Below, in pieces: positions 15,921-23,307 of a DNA stretch of 50,779 nt. The notes under the pieces are model-generated. The model did no database searches, was not told the DNA's origin, and saw nothing but the letters and a program-made list of their open reading frames with translations. This DNA is from Acidimicrobiales bacterium (lineage in GTDB: Bacteria; Actinomycetota; Acidimicrobiia; Acidimicrobiales; JACCXE01): positions 1-50,779 of the forward strand of contig DASZWD010000071.1 of NCBI GenBank assembly GCA_035546775.1, given 5' to 3'. The position numbers and the translations under genes were made by a program. Numbering within the stretch: position 1 is the first letter of the stretch; the number at the start of each line of letters is the position of its first letter.

Positions 15921-17486
15921 ATGATCCCCGTCCCTGAACGCACCGCACCCCACGGGATGGTGGCGGCGGTCAACTACCTCGCGGCCGAGGCAGGCGTGGC
16001 AATGCTGCGGGCCGGTGGGTCGGCGGTCGACGGGGCGATCGCGGCCAACGCGGTGCTGGCCGTGATCGAGCAGCACATGTGCGGGCTGGGCGGCGACTTG
16101 TTCATGGTCATAGCGACTGGCAACCGCGCGCCGGTGGTCTTGAACGCATCGGGACGGGCCGGCAGCGGCGCCTCGGCGCAGCAGCTGCGCGACGAGGGCC
16201 ACACCGTGATGCCGTTCCGCGACGACATCCGGTCGGTGCCGATCCCCGGCTGCGTCGACGGCTGGGTGACGACCCACGCCCGTTTCGGCCGCCTGCCTCT
16301 CGCCGACGTGCTGGCGCCGGCGATCGACTACGCCCGCCACGGCTTCCCGCCGTCGTGGACCGGCGCCATGACGCGCGCCTTCATGGGGCAACTCCCGGGT
16401 GGCGACGACTACGCCGCGCCCGGCGCCACCATGCGCCGCCCGCTGGTGGCTGATGCGCTCGAAGCGATCGCCGCCGACGGACGCGACGCGTTCTACGAAG
16501 GCGCCTTCGGCGAGGGTCTACTGGCCCTGGGCGACGGGCTGTACTCCAAGGACGACCTGGCGCAGTCGCAAGCGGAGTGGGTCGACCCGATCAGCGTCGA
16601 CGCGTTCGGTCACCGCATCTGGGCGGCGCCGCCGAACTCGCAGGCATACCTCGCTCTCGCCGCCGCCTGGATCGCCGAGGGCCTCGACCTGCCGGCGGAT
16701 CCCGACGATCCGCGCTGGGCCCACCTCCTCGTCGAGGCGGCGCGCCAGGCGGCGTTCGACCGCCTCGACGTGCTGCACGACGCGGCCGACGGCGCGGCGT
16801 TGGTGGCGCCGTCGCGGCTTGCCCCGCGCCGCGACGCCATCGACCCGGAACGGGCGGCCGTCCTCGGCGACGCCTACGCCAGCGGCGGAACCATGTGTCT
16901 CTCGGTGGTCGACGCGGACCGGATGGGCGTGACCCTCATCCAGTCCAACGCCAGTGGGTGGGGCTCGAACCTCGTCGAGCCGAACACGCGGATCTTCCTG
17001 CAGAACCGCGGCACCGGCTTCTCGCTCGTTCCCGGCCACCCCGCCGAGTTCGCCCCGGGCCGGCGTCCGCCCCACACCCTCAGCCCGCTCATGGTCACGC
17101 GGCCCGACGGGTCGTTGCGCACCAGCCTCGCCACCATGGGCGGCGACAGCCAGCCGCAGGTGCTGCTGCAGTTGCTCGTCCGCCTGCTGCACCACGGCGA
17201 GTCCGCCGGGCGCGCGGTGGCCCAGGGGCGCTTCGCCCTCGCTTCCCAGGACGTCCCGTCGACGGGGTTCGACACGTGGAACAACCGCGGCCGGGTCAAG
17301 GTGCGGGTCGAGGCGAACGCGCCGGCGGGGTGGGTCGACGGGCTCGCGCGGCGTGGCCACGTCATCGATCCGTCACCGGCGTTCGACTCCGGCTTCGGCC
17401 ACGCTCACGTGGTCGACGTGCAGGCCGACGTTCTCGTCGGCGGCGCGGACCCGCGCTCGCGCAGCGGCGGCATCGCCGGCTACTAG
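15921..17486 (+). CDS. Gamma-glutamyltransferase family protein
   Basis: This 521-residue N-terminal-nucleophile hydrolase belongs to the gamma-glutamyltranspeptidase family, which self-cleaves and transfers or hydrolyses gamma-glutamyl groups. The nucleophile is T324 in SGGTMCLSVVDAD, matching the family TTH-SVVD motif. GGSAVDGAIAANAVLAV near the N-terminus and PPHTLSPLMV in the small subunit are further family marks. No signal peptide is present, unlike many secreted GGTs, so it is probably cytoplasmic. The ATG is 9 nt after the synthetase stop. Its stop is interlocked with that of the convergent PHP gene (CTAG at 17483-17486). Its real substrate could be another gamma-glutamyl or amide compound. 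Confidence 0.88.
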   Translation: MIPVPERTAPHGMVAAVNYLAAEAGVAMLRAGGSAVDGAIAANAVLAVIEQHMCGLGGDLFMVIATGNRAPVVLNASGRAGSGASAQQLRDEGHTVMPFRDDIRSVPIPGCVDGWVTTHARFGRLPLADVLAPAIDYARHGFPPSWTGAMTRAFMGQLPGGDDYAAPGATMRRPLVADALEAIAADGRDAFYEGAFGEGLLALGDGLYSKDDLAQSQAEWVDPISVDAFGHRIWAAPPNSQAYLALAAAWIAEGLDLPADPDDPRWAHLLVEAARQAAFDRLDVLHDAADGAALVAPSRLAPRRDAIDPERAAVLGDAYASGGTMCLSVVDADRMGVTLIQSNASGWGSNLVEPNTRIFLQNRGTGFSLVPGHPAEFAPGRRPPHTLSPLMVTRPDGSLRTSLATMGGDSQPQVLLQLLVRLLHHGESAGRAVAQGRFALASQDVPSTGFDTWNNRGRVKVRVEANAPAGWVDGLARRGHVIDPSPAFDSGFGHAHVVDVQADVLVGGADPRSRSGGIAGY

Positions 17487-18502
17487 GACGCGGCGTGCGA
17501 GGCGGTCCAGGCGAGTAGATCGTCCGCCGACCAGGTGTTGACGACGAGATCGGGGTCGACGTTCTCTTCGACGGCGCGGTCGCAGCCGTAGGGCTGCCAG
17601 TGCAGTTGGCCGGGCGCGTGGGCGTCGGAGTCGACCGACGTCTTGACGCCGGAGTCGACCATCAGGCGCAGGATGCGGCGCGGCGGATCGAGACGCTCGG
17701 GCCGCGAGTTGATCTCGATCGCCTTGTCGAAGCGATGGGCGGCCGCGACCACGATCTCCTCGTCGAAGGTCGACTCCGGACGGCCCTTGCCGACGACGAG
17801 GCGCCCGGTGCAGTGACCAAGGATGTCGACGTGCGGGTTGGCGAGCGCGGCGACCATGCGCTTGGTCATCTCCGGTGCGTCCATGCGCAGCTTCGAGTGC
17901 ACGCTCGCCACGACGACGTCGAGTTCGGCGAGCAGCTTCGGATCCTGGTCGAGGGCGCCGTCGTCGAGGATGTCGACTTCGATGCCGCGCAAGATGCGAA
18001 ACGGCGCCAGCTCCGCGTTGAGTTCGTCGAGGACGCGCAACTGCTCACGCAACCGCTCCGGACTCAGCCCGTTGGCCACGGTGAGCCGCGGCGAATGGTC
18101 CGTCAGCGCCATGTACTCGTGCCCGAGCGCGATGGCGGTCTCGGCCATCTGCTTGATCGGGCTGCCGCCGTCGGACCAGTCGGAATGCAGGTGCAGGTCG
18201 CCCTTCAGCAGGACGCGCAGCGCCGCGCCCGGCCCCTCCGCCTGTTTCGGCTGCCGCTCTTCGAGGCGCAGCAGGTAGTCGGGGGTCTGGCCCTCGACGG
18301 CTTGGCGGATGACCAGCGCCGTCTTGTCGCCGATGCCGGGCAGATCGGTGATCTTGCCCGCGGAGACCAACGCCTCGATCTCGTCGGCGCTGGCGGCGCG
18401 CACGGTCTTGGCGGCATTGCGGAAGGCGCGCACGCGGTAGGTCGGCTCCCGGTTGGTCTCGAGAATCTCCGCAATCGCGTCGAGCGCATCCGCCGGATCC
18501 AC
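17483..18502 (-). CDS. PHP-domain phosphoesterase with PolX-like N-terminal HhH domain
   Basis: This 339-residue protein has two parts. Residues 1-85 form the helix-hairpin-helix '8-kDa' domain of family X DNA polymerases (FRNAAKTVRAASADEIEALV and ITDLPGIGDKTALVIRQAV). After a linker, a complete PHP metal-dependent phosphoesterase domain follows: DLHLHSDWSDG, LTDHS, GIEVDIL, VVASVHS, DILGHCTGR, EINSRPERLDPP and DSDAHAPGQL. The palm/fingers polymerase core found between these in bacterial PolX is absent. It is therefore likely a nuclease or phosphatase acting on DNA ends rather than a polymerase. GTG 18502 lies 6 nt after a TAACTT hexamer. Confidence 0.88.
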   Translation of the reverse strand: MDPADALDAIAEILETNREPTYRVRAFRNAAKTVRAASADEIEALVSAGKITDLPGIGDKTALVIRQAVEGQTPDYLLRLEERQPKQAEGPGAALRVLLKGDLHLHSDWSDGGSPIKQMAETAIALGHEYMALTDHSPRLTVANGLSPERLREQLRVLDELNAELAPFRILRGIEVDILDDGALDQDPKLLAELDVVVASVHSKLRMDAPEMTKRMVAALANPHVDILGHCTGRLVVGKGRPESTFDEEIVVAAAHRFDKAIEINSRPERLDPPRRILRLMVDSGVKTSVDSDAHAPGQLHWQPYGCDRAVEENVDPDLVVNTWSADDLLAWTASHAAS

Positions 18503-18508
18503 CCCGCC

Positions 18509-18514
18509 AAGTTA
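18509..18514 (-). promoter_or_regulatory. -10 hexamer TAACTT of the PHP gene
   Basis: On the minus strand TAACTT is followed by 6 nt (ggcggg) and the GTG at 18502, giving a leaderless arrangement. Confidence 0.45.
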
Positions 18515-19065
18515 CCGTCCGCCTATCGCCGGCTCGCAGACGGAACTCATGCCACTTCTTGGTGGTGAATTCCCGGGAATGGATCCAGTTGACCACCACA
18601 AAGTGGCATGGGTTGTGACGGGCGGCGAACAGCACGCCAGCGCCAGTTCGCCGCCGAAGCCCGCGCGCGCCTTGGCTTCCTCCGCGGAGGTCGCCGTCGC
18701 TCCGGCGCGCAACACGCTCCACACCTGGGGCCGGCCCGGCAGTCCCGAGGTCTCCAGGGCGGCGATGCGCCGAGCGACCAGGGGGTGCGACGACAGTTTC
18801 TCGAGCAGCGCGCCCCACGGGTTCACCGGGTCCCAGCGGATGGCGGCGACGGCGCGCTGGGGGTCGATGCCGCTGGCGAACGCGGCCGACATGGCGTCGG
18901 CTTCTGGATGATGAACGGATTGATCAGGTACTGCAGCCCGATGACGGCAACGGCGAAGGCCACCGGGAACCACATCGGCAACCCCATGTACGCCGCGGCG
19001 ACGAAGCCGACGGCGAGGACGAGGAAGAGCAGACCGCTGATCGAGGGAATCGACCGCTTGAACAC
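18512..19065 (-). pseudogene. Wrecked M48-family zinc metallopeptidase gene
   Basis: The first 54 codons (19065 to 18904) encode an intact-looking M48/HtpX-type N-terminus with two membrane segments (GLLFLVLAVGFVAAAYMGL and a second ending YLINPFIIQ). At about 18904 the reading jumps frame directly to EADAMSAAFASGIDPQRAVA, which matches the ExxAD region that lies well downstream of HEXXH in this family. It continues to LLEKLSSHPLVARRIAALE and FGGELALA (about 18635). The whole central part, including HEXXH, is missing, and the deletion is out of frame. The 3' end then runs into a 61-bp palindrome. The GTG-initiated frame actually stops at 18823 after 80 codons. A functional protease cannot be made; a membrane peptide could. 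Confidence 0.75.
18549..18609. repeat. 61-bp imperfect palindrome (possible small mobile-element remnant)
   Basis: The arms are ATGCCACTT + 2 mismatched bases + TGGTGGT on the left and ACCACCA + 2 bases + AAGTGGCAT on the right, so 16 of 18 positions pair around a 25-nt centre. The centre contains the 10-nt palindrome TTCCCGGGAA. The element is clearly lower in G+C than its surroundings and sits exactly where the M48 remnant loses homology. There is no T-tract, so it is a poor intrinsic terminator, and no target-site duplication is visible. A miniature transposable element or a recombination scar are the main options. Confidence 0.55.
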
Positions 19066-19111
19066 GAATGAGATTGAACGAAGCTCCCGCGGCGCGCAGT
19101 GTACGGCTGGC

Positions 19112-19117
19112 TAACGT
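19112..19117 (+). promoter_or_regulatory. -10 hexamer TAACGT upstream of the YhhN gene
   Basis: TAACGT is followed by 6 nt (ccgccg) and then ATC at 19124, where a start codon would be expected in a leaderless gene. See the YhhN entry. Confidence 0.4.
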
Positions 19118-19123
19118 CCGCCG

Positions 19124-19759
19124 ATCAGCAACTTCACCCTCGCCCTCTTCGCACTCGCCGCCGTCGCGGCGCTGGTGAACTGGTACGCCGTCGAACGCGA
19201 CAGCCGCGCCCTCGAGTACGTCGCGAAACCGGCCACCACGTTGCTCCTCGCGTGCGCCGCGGCAACGTTGCACCCGGCGTGCGGCAGCGAACGTTTCGCC
19301 GTCGTCATCGCGCTCGCGCTGTGCCTCGCCGGCGATGTGTTCTTGATGCTGCCGAACGAGGACTTGTTCGTCGCCGGCCTCGCCAGCTTTCTCGTGGGCC
19401 ACGTGGTCTTCGTCGTCGGGTTCGTCCTCGGGCGCGGCCACGGCCCGTGGTGGCAACTCACCGTGCCGCTCGCCGCGCTCGCCCTGAGCATCTCGGCGCG
19501 ACCGGTGTTGCGCGGCGCCGTCGCCCAGGACGCGCGCCTGCGCATTCCCGTCGTCGCCTACATGGCCGTGATCGGGGTGATGCTCGCCGCTTCCGCGCTA
19601 CCGCCGAACCGGCTGGCGATCGCGGGCGCGGCGACGTTCGTCCTCAGCGATTCGATCCTGGCGCGCAACCGTTTCGTTGCGCCACTGAAGCACGGGCAAC
19701 TCGCGACGATGATGACGTACCACGCCGCGCTGGCGCTGATCGTGCTGTCGCTGCGTTAG
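19124..19759 (+). CDS. YhhN family membrane protein (lysoplasmalogenase-like), unusual start
   Basis: This polytopic membrane protein of about 211 residues belongs to the YhhN / TMEM86 family, some members of which hydrolyse lysoplasmalogens. Family marks are NWYAVERDSRALEYVAKPAT, LCLAGDVFLMLP with the conserved Asp, FLVGHVVFVVGF, YMAVIGVML and the ending ATFVLSDSILARNRF. The first membrane helix (ISNFTLALFALAAVAALV) is coded from 19124, but that codon is ATC and a stop (TAA, 19112-19114) lies just upstream. The first ordinary start, GTG 19175, would delete the first helix. The -10 hexamer at 19112-19117 points to 19124. The gene may use a rare start, be a start-codon mutant, or make the shorter form. 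Its stop is interlocked with the convergent gene (TTAG at 19756-19759). Confidence 0.75.
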   Translation: MSNFTLALFALAAVAALVNWYAVERDSRALEYVAKPATTLLLACAAATLHPACGSERFAVVIALALCLAGDVFLMLPNEDLFVAGLASFLVGHVVFVVGFVLGRGHGPWWQLTVPLAALALSISARPVLRGAVAQDARLRIPVVAYMAVIGVMLAASALPPNRLAIAGAATFVLSDSILARNRFVAPLKHGQLATMMTYHAALALIVLSLR

Positions 19760-19965
19760 CGGTTGAGCTCGCGGCGGCGGCTGCCACCGCTCACCGCGCC
19801 GTACACCCGCACCCCGACACCGACGGCCGCCGCCAACACGATGACCATGATCGCGAGGCGGATCAGGTGCAGCACGAAGCCGAAGATCCCGAGGAGGAAG
19901 AAGGCCCCGACCGCCAGCACCACGATCAGCAGCGCATTGTCTGCCTTTTCCAGAGCTGAACTCAC
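19756..19965 (-). CDS. Small two-helix membrane protein
   Basis: This is a 69-residue protein with a short polar start (VSSALEKADN), two hydrophobic segments (ALLIVVLAVGAFFLLGIFGF and LIRLAIMVIVLAAAVGVGV) and a basic tail (GGSRRRELNR). The GTG at 19965 overlaps the stop of the MaoC gene (GTGA), so it is coupled to that gene. The frame extends further upstream, but that part is inside MaoC. The family is not recognised. It is probably an inner-membrane protein co-made with the lipid-related genes upstream. Confidence 0.65.
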   Translation of the reverse strand: MSSALEKADNALLIVVLAVGAFFLLGIFGFVLHLIRLAIMVIVLAAAVGVGVRVYGAVSGGSRRRELNR

Positions 19966-20810
19966 GCCTTCAGGGTAACCCTGCCTCCGTCGATGACAAC
20001 TCCCTGAACGGTGGAAGTTTGGAAGATGGCCGAGCCGTCTTCCTTCCACACCGACACGGTCAGCTCTTCACCAGGCAGAACAGGCTTCTTGAAGCGTCCG
20101 ACCATGCCGCCGAACTTCGCGGGGTCGCCGTCGCATAGAGCATTCAGCAGGAGTCGACCGGTGAAGCCGTAGGTGCACAGGCCGTGCAGGATCGGGCGGT
20201 CGAAGCCGCCGGCGGCGGCGAACGCGGGATCGGAATGCAGCGGGTTGCGGTCGCCCGACAGCCGATACGTGAGCGCCTGATCGGGACGCGTCTGGGCGCG
20301 CAGCACCAAGTCGGGTTCGCGCTCGGGCGCGGCGTTCGGGTTGCCCGACGGCCCGCGCTCGCCACCGAAGCCGCCTTCACCGCGGATGAACGCCTGGCTG
20401 CGCGTCGTGAACATCGGCTCGCCGGTTTCGGCGTCGACCGATTCGCTCGTGGTCTCGAGCACCGCGCCCGAGCCCTTGTCGTACACGCCGGTGAGCGTGG
20501 ACACTGACTTCACCTTGCCTTCGACCGGGATCGGCCGGTGCAGGATGATCTCCTGCTCACCGTGGAGCAGCATCGCCGGGTTGAAGGTGCCGACGTTGCG
20601 CATGGCGCCGCCGGCGCCGCCGAGGATGACGGCCATCGTGGGCAGCACCTGCTGCTCGATGCCCTTGCTGTTCTCCGTCGTGAACTGGAGCTCCTTCAAC
20701 GGGTCTTCGGAACCAGCGCCGACGCCGACGGCGTAGAGCAGCGCGTCCTTCGACGTCCACGACCGTTCGCCCTCGCCCTTCGAGCCGACAGCATCAGGAT
20801 TGATTGGCAC
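19962..20810 (-). CDS. MaoC-like (R)-specific enoyl-CoA hydratase
   Basis: This 282-residue double hot-dog protein belongs to the hydratase-2 / MaoC group. It adds water to trans-2-enoyl-CoA to give (R)-3-hydroxyacyl-CoA. The hydratase-2 motif is complete: YRLSGDRNPLHSDPAFA with D187 and H192 as the catalytic pair, followed by GFDRPILHGLC. The N-terminal half (residues 1-150) is the degenerate hot-dog repeat typical of two-domain hydratases. GTG 20810 is set by AAGGAG at 20821-20816, 5 nt away; that site overlaps the stop codon of the acyl-CoA synthetase gene. The order synthetase, hydratase, small membrane protein is an operon for CoA-ester metabolism. Confidence 0.9.
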   Translation of the reverse strand: MPINPDAVGSKGEGERSWTSKDALLYAVGVGAGSEDPLKELQFTTENSKGIEQQVLPTMAVILGGAGGAMRNVGTFNPAMLLHGEQEIILHRPIPVEGKVKSVSTLTGVYDKGSGAVLETTSESVDAETGEPMFTTRSQAFIRGEGGFGGERGPSGNPNAAPEREPDLVLRAQTRPDQALTYRLSGDRNPLHSDPAFAAAGGFDRPILHGLCTYGFTGRLLLNALCDGDPAKFGGMVGRFKKPVLPGEELTVSVWKEDGSAIFQTSTVQGVVIDGGRVTLKA

Positions 20811-20819
20811 GGTATCTCC

Positions 20820-22367
20820 TTAGCGATCTGCGATCGCGCTTCGATACTCCTCGCGCAATCGTCTCTTGTATATCTTGCCGTTGTCTTCCCGCGGCAGGCG
20901 GTCGACGAAGTCAAGCGTGCGCGGGCACTTGAAGTGCGCGATGCGCTCGCGGGCGAACGCGATGATGTCCGCCGCCAGTTCGGGCGACGGCGCGTACCCG
21001 TCGCGCAACTCCACCACCGCCTTGACCTCTTCGCCCATGTCGTCGTTGGGCACGCCGATGACGGCGACGTCGCCCACCGCCGGGTGCGCCAGCACGACGG
21101 CGTCGACCTCTGCGGGATAGATGTTGACGCCGCCGCTGATGATCAGGTTGGCCGAGCGGTCGGTGAGGAACAACCATCGGTCCTCGTCGAGGTAGCCGAC
21201 GTCACCGAGACTGAAGTACCGCCCCACGACGGTCTTGGCCGTTTTGGCCTCGTCGCCGAAGTATTCGAACTCGGCGCCGCGCGCGGTGCGAATCCACACG
21301 GTGCCCGGTACGCCCGGTGGGCATTCGTTGCCGTCGTCGTCACGGATGACGATCCCGTCCTCGCGCAGGTGACGCCCGACGGTGCCCGGATGCTCGAGCC
21401 ACGTGTGCGAGTCGACGAGGGTGGCACCACCTTCAGTGGCGGCGTAGTACTCCCACAGGATCGGCCCCCACCACTCGATCATGCGCTGCTTCACGACGAC
21501 GGGACATGGCGCGGCGCCGTGCACCACGATGCGCAACGACGACGTGTCGGCGCGAGCGCGCACGGCGTCGGGCAGGTTGAGCAGGCGGTTGAACATGGTG
21601 GGGACCATGTGGGTGTGGGTGACGCGGTGCTGGGCGATGAGCCGCAGCGTGTCGTCGGGTGACCAGCCGTCCATCAGGACCACCGACGCGCCCCACGTGA
21701 GAGGCGTCGTCAGCGAGACCCCCAGCGGCGCGGCGTGGTACAGCGGCCCGGTGCAGAGGTGCACGCAGTCCTCGTCGTACAGCGACGTGTTGGGCCCGAC
21801 GGCGCCCGGATGGGCGCGGAACACTCCTTTGGGACGACCGGTGGTCCCCGACGTGTACAGCATCGTCGAGCCGCGCTGGGGGTCCTCGATGTCGGAACCG
21901 TCGACGCCGGCGATGAAGTCGTCATAGGGCGTGGCGCGGGGCAACTTGCCGGCGATGCTGACGATCAGCGGCGCGGTGGCGATGTCGGCCACGGCTTCGG
22001 CGCACGGCACGGTGGCGTCGACGAACAGCGCCTTGGCGCCGCAGTCCTCGGCGACGTACTCGACCTCGTCGGCCGTGAGGTGCCAGTTGATTGTGGTGAG
22101 CCAGAAGCCGCCGCGAAAGGCGGCCGCGACGACGTCGACGAACTCGGCGCGGTTGCGGCACAGCAGCGCGATGCGATCGCCGTAGCCGACGCCGTTGTCC
22201 CGCAGCACCCGCACCAGGCGGTTGGCGTTGGCGTTCAATTCGGCGAAGGTGCGGTTGCCGGTCTCGGCGTACACGGCGACACGCTCGGGCGTGCGCGCCG
22301 CCGCGTGCGCGACGGACATGCCGTCTTCCGCCGCCGCGGCGTAGTCGGCGTACTCACTTCCCCCCAT
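20820..22367 (-). CDS. Acyl-CoA synthetase (AMP-binding), second copy
   Basis: This 515-residue ANL-superfamily ligase has the P-loop motif YTSGTTGRPKGVFRA, A5 YEYYAATEGG, the ribose Asp in SLGDVGYLDEDRW, hinge DRSANLIISGGVNIYPAEVD and catalytic Lys in DNGKIYKRRLREEY, all intact. It is a clear paralogue of the 14379-15911 enzyme. I chose ATG 22367 (MGGSEYADYAAAAEDG); the longer frame to 22463 runs into the divergent hydrolase gene. The -10 hexamer TAACGT lies 11 nt upstream. It leads an operon with the MaoC hydratase. The acid substrate is unknown. Confidence 0.92.
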   Translation of the reverse strand: MGGSEYADYAAAAEDGMSVAHAAARTPERVAVYAETGNRTFAELNANANRLVRVLRDNGVGYGDRIALLCRNRAEFVDVVAAAFRGGFWLTTINWHLTADEVEYVAEDCGAKALFVDATVPCAEAVADIATAPLIVSIAGKLPRATPYDDFIAGVDGSDIEDPQRGSTMLYTSGTTGRPKGVFRAHPGAVGPNTSLYDEDCVHLCTGPLYHAAPLGVSLTTPLTWGASVVLMDGWSPDDTLRLIAQHRVTHTHMVPTMFNRLLNLPDAVRARADTSSLRIVVHGAAPCPVVVKQRMIEWWGPILWEYYAATEGGATLVDSHTWLEHPGTVGRHLREDGIVIRDDDGNECPPGVPGTVWIRTARGAEFEYFGDEAKTAKTVVGRYFSLGDVGYLDEDRWLFLTDRSANLIISGGVNIYPAEVDAVVLAHPAVGDVAVIGVPNDDMGEEVKAVVELRDGYAPSPELAADIIAFARERIAHFKCPRTLDFVDRLPREDNGKIYKRRLREEYRSAIADR

Positions 22368-22378
22368 AACGAAGCCGG

Positions 22379-22388
22379 ACGTTATCGT
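22379..22388. promoter_or_regulatory. Bidirectional -10 region between acyl-CoA synthetase and hydrolase
   Basis: ACGTTATCGT gives TATCGT on the plus strand (22383-22388), 7 nt before the ATG at 22396, and TAACGT on the minus strand (22384-22379), 11 nt before the ATG at 22367. The two hexamers share their self-complementary TA. Confidence 0.5.
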
Positions 22389-22395
22389 CCCGTCG

Positions 22396-23307
22396 ATGGC
22401 TGGTGATGAGAGAACGTTTCCGGGCGCCCGGCGACCCGACCGCTTCCGGCGCGTCGACAGCAACGGCTTGTCGATCGCGGCCTACGAGTGGGGCGACGAG
22501 GACGCGCCGCCGGTGCTGCTCGTCCACGGCGGCATGGACTTCGCCGGCACCTACGACCTGTTCGCTCCTCTGCTCGCCGACGCCGGCTGGCGCGTCGTGG
22601 CCTTCGACCAGCGCGGCCACGGTGACTCCGAACACGCCGTCTGCTACAGCTGGGACGCGGATGTGCGCGACACCCTCGCCGTCATCGACAGCGTGACTCC
22701 CGGCGCCATCCCGATCGTGGGCCACTCGAAGGGCGGCGGCCTCATGCTGCAGCTCGCCGATGCGTGCCCGCACCGCGTGACGAAGCTGGTGAACATCGAC
22801 GGCATGCCGGGCAAGCGCAACATGCCCGACCTGTCCGACCACGAACGCACCCGCATGATGTCGACCGAACTGACGAACTGGCTCGACCATCGCGCTCGCA
22901 GCGTCGAGTCCCAGCGCAAGCCGGGTACGCTCGAGGAACTGGCGCAGCGCCGGGCGGTGATGAACCCCCGACTTCCGATCGAGTGGCTCGAGTACCTCGT
23001 CACCATCGGCGCCCGCAAGGATCCCGACGGCTGGCGCTGGAAGATCGACCCGGTGATGCGCTTCGGCGGCTTCGGCCCGTGGCGCCCCGAGTGGTCGCTG
23101 TACCGCCTGGCGAACGTCGGCGTGCCGCTGCTCGGCATTCTCGCCACCGAACCGGAACGCATGGGCTTCGGCACGCGCCTGGTCGACGTGGCGCCGTACC
23201 TACCGCCGGAGTCGACCGTGTACGAGTTCGAGGGCTGCGGCCACTTCATCCACATCGAGCAGCCGCAGCGCACCGCCGATCTCGTCCTCGAATTCCTCGC
23301 GGCGTGA
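22396..23307 (+). CDS. Alpha/beta-hydrolase
   Basis: This 303-residue alpha/beta-hydrolase is probably an esterase or lactone/ester hydrolase. The oxyanion region is VLLVHGGMDFAGT. The nucleophile elbow is IVGHSKGGG with S111, and the catalytic His is in EGCGHFIHIEQP near the C-terminus. DQRGHGDSE is the typical strand-4 motif. A cap insertion covers about 145-240. The ATG is 7 nt after the TATCGT hexamer. The next gene starts in a GTGA overlap, so the two hydrolase-fold proteins are coupled. The substrate is unknown. Confidence 0.88.
   Translation: MAGDERTFPGARRPDRFRRVDSNGLSIAAYEWGDEDAPPVLLVHGGMDFAGTYDLFAPLLADAGWRVVAFDQRGHGDSEHAVCYSWDADVRDTLAVIDSVTPGAIPIVGHSKGGGLMLQLADACPHRVTKLVNIDGMPGKRNMPDLSDHERTRMMSTELTNWLDHRARSVESQRKPGTLEELAQRRAVMNPRLPIEWLEYLVTIGARKDPDGWRWKIDPVMRFGGFGPWRPEWSLYRLANVGVPLLGILATEPERMGFGTRLVDVAPYLPPESTVYEFEGCGHFIHIEQPQRTADLVLEFLAA

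Noticed and set aside
18549-18609. Idea that the palindrome is an integron attC site.
   Set aside because: The ends do not contain the GTTRRRY core and its complement in the right places, and no cassette or integrase is near.
18549-18609. Idea that the palindrome is an intrinsic terminator.
   Set aside because: No T-run follows on either strand, and the 25-nt centre is large for a terminator loop.
18045-18818. A 257-codon minus-strand frame containing FVVVNWIHSREFTTKKWHEF over the palindrome.
   Set aside because: The odd peptide comes only from the palindrome, and the remainder is antisense or out of frame to the PHP gene and the M48 remnant. No start signal or family was seen.
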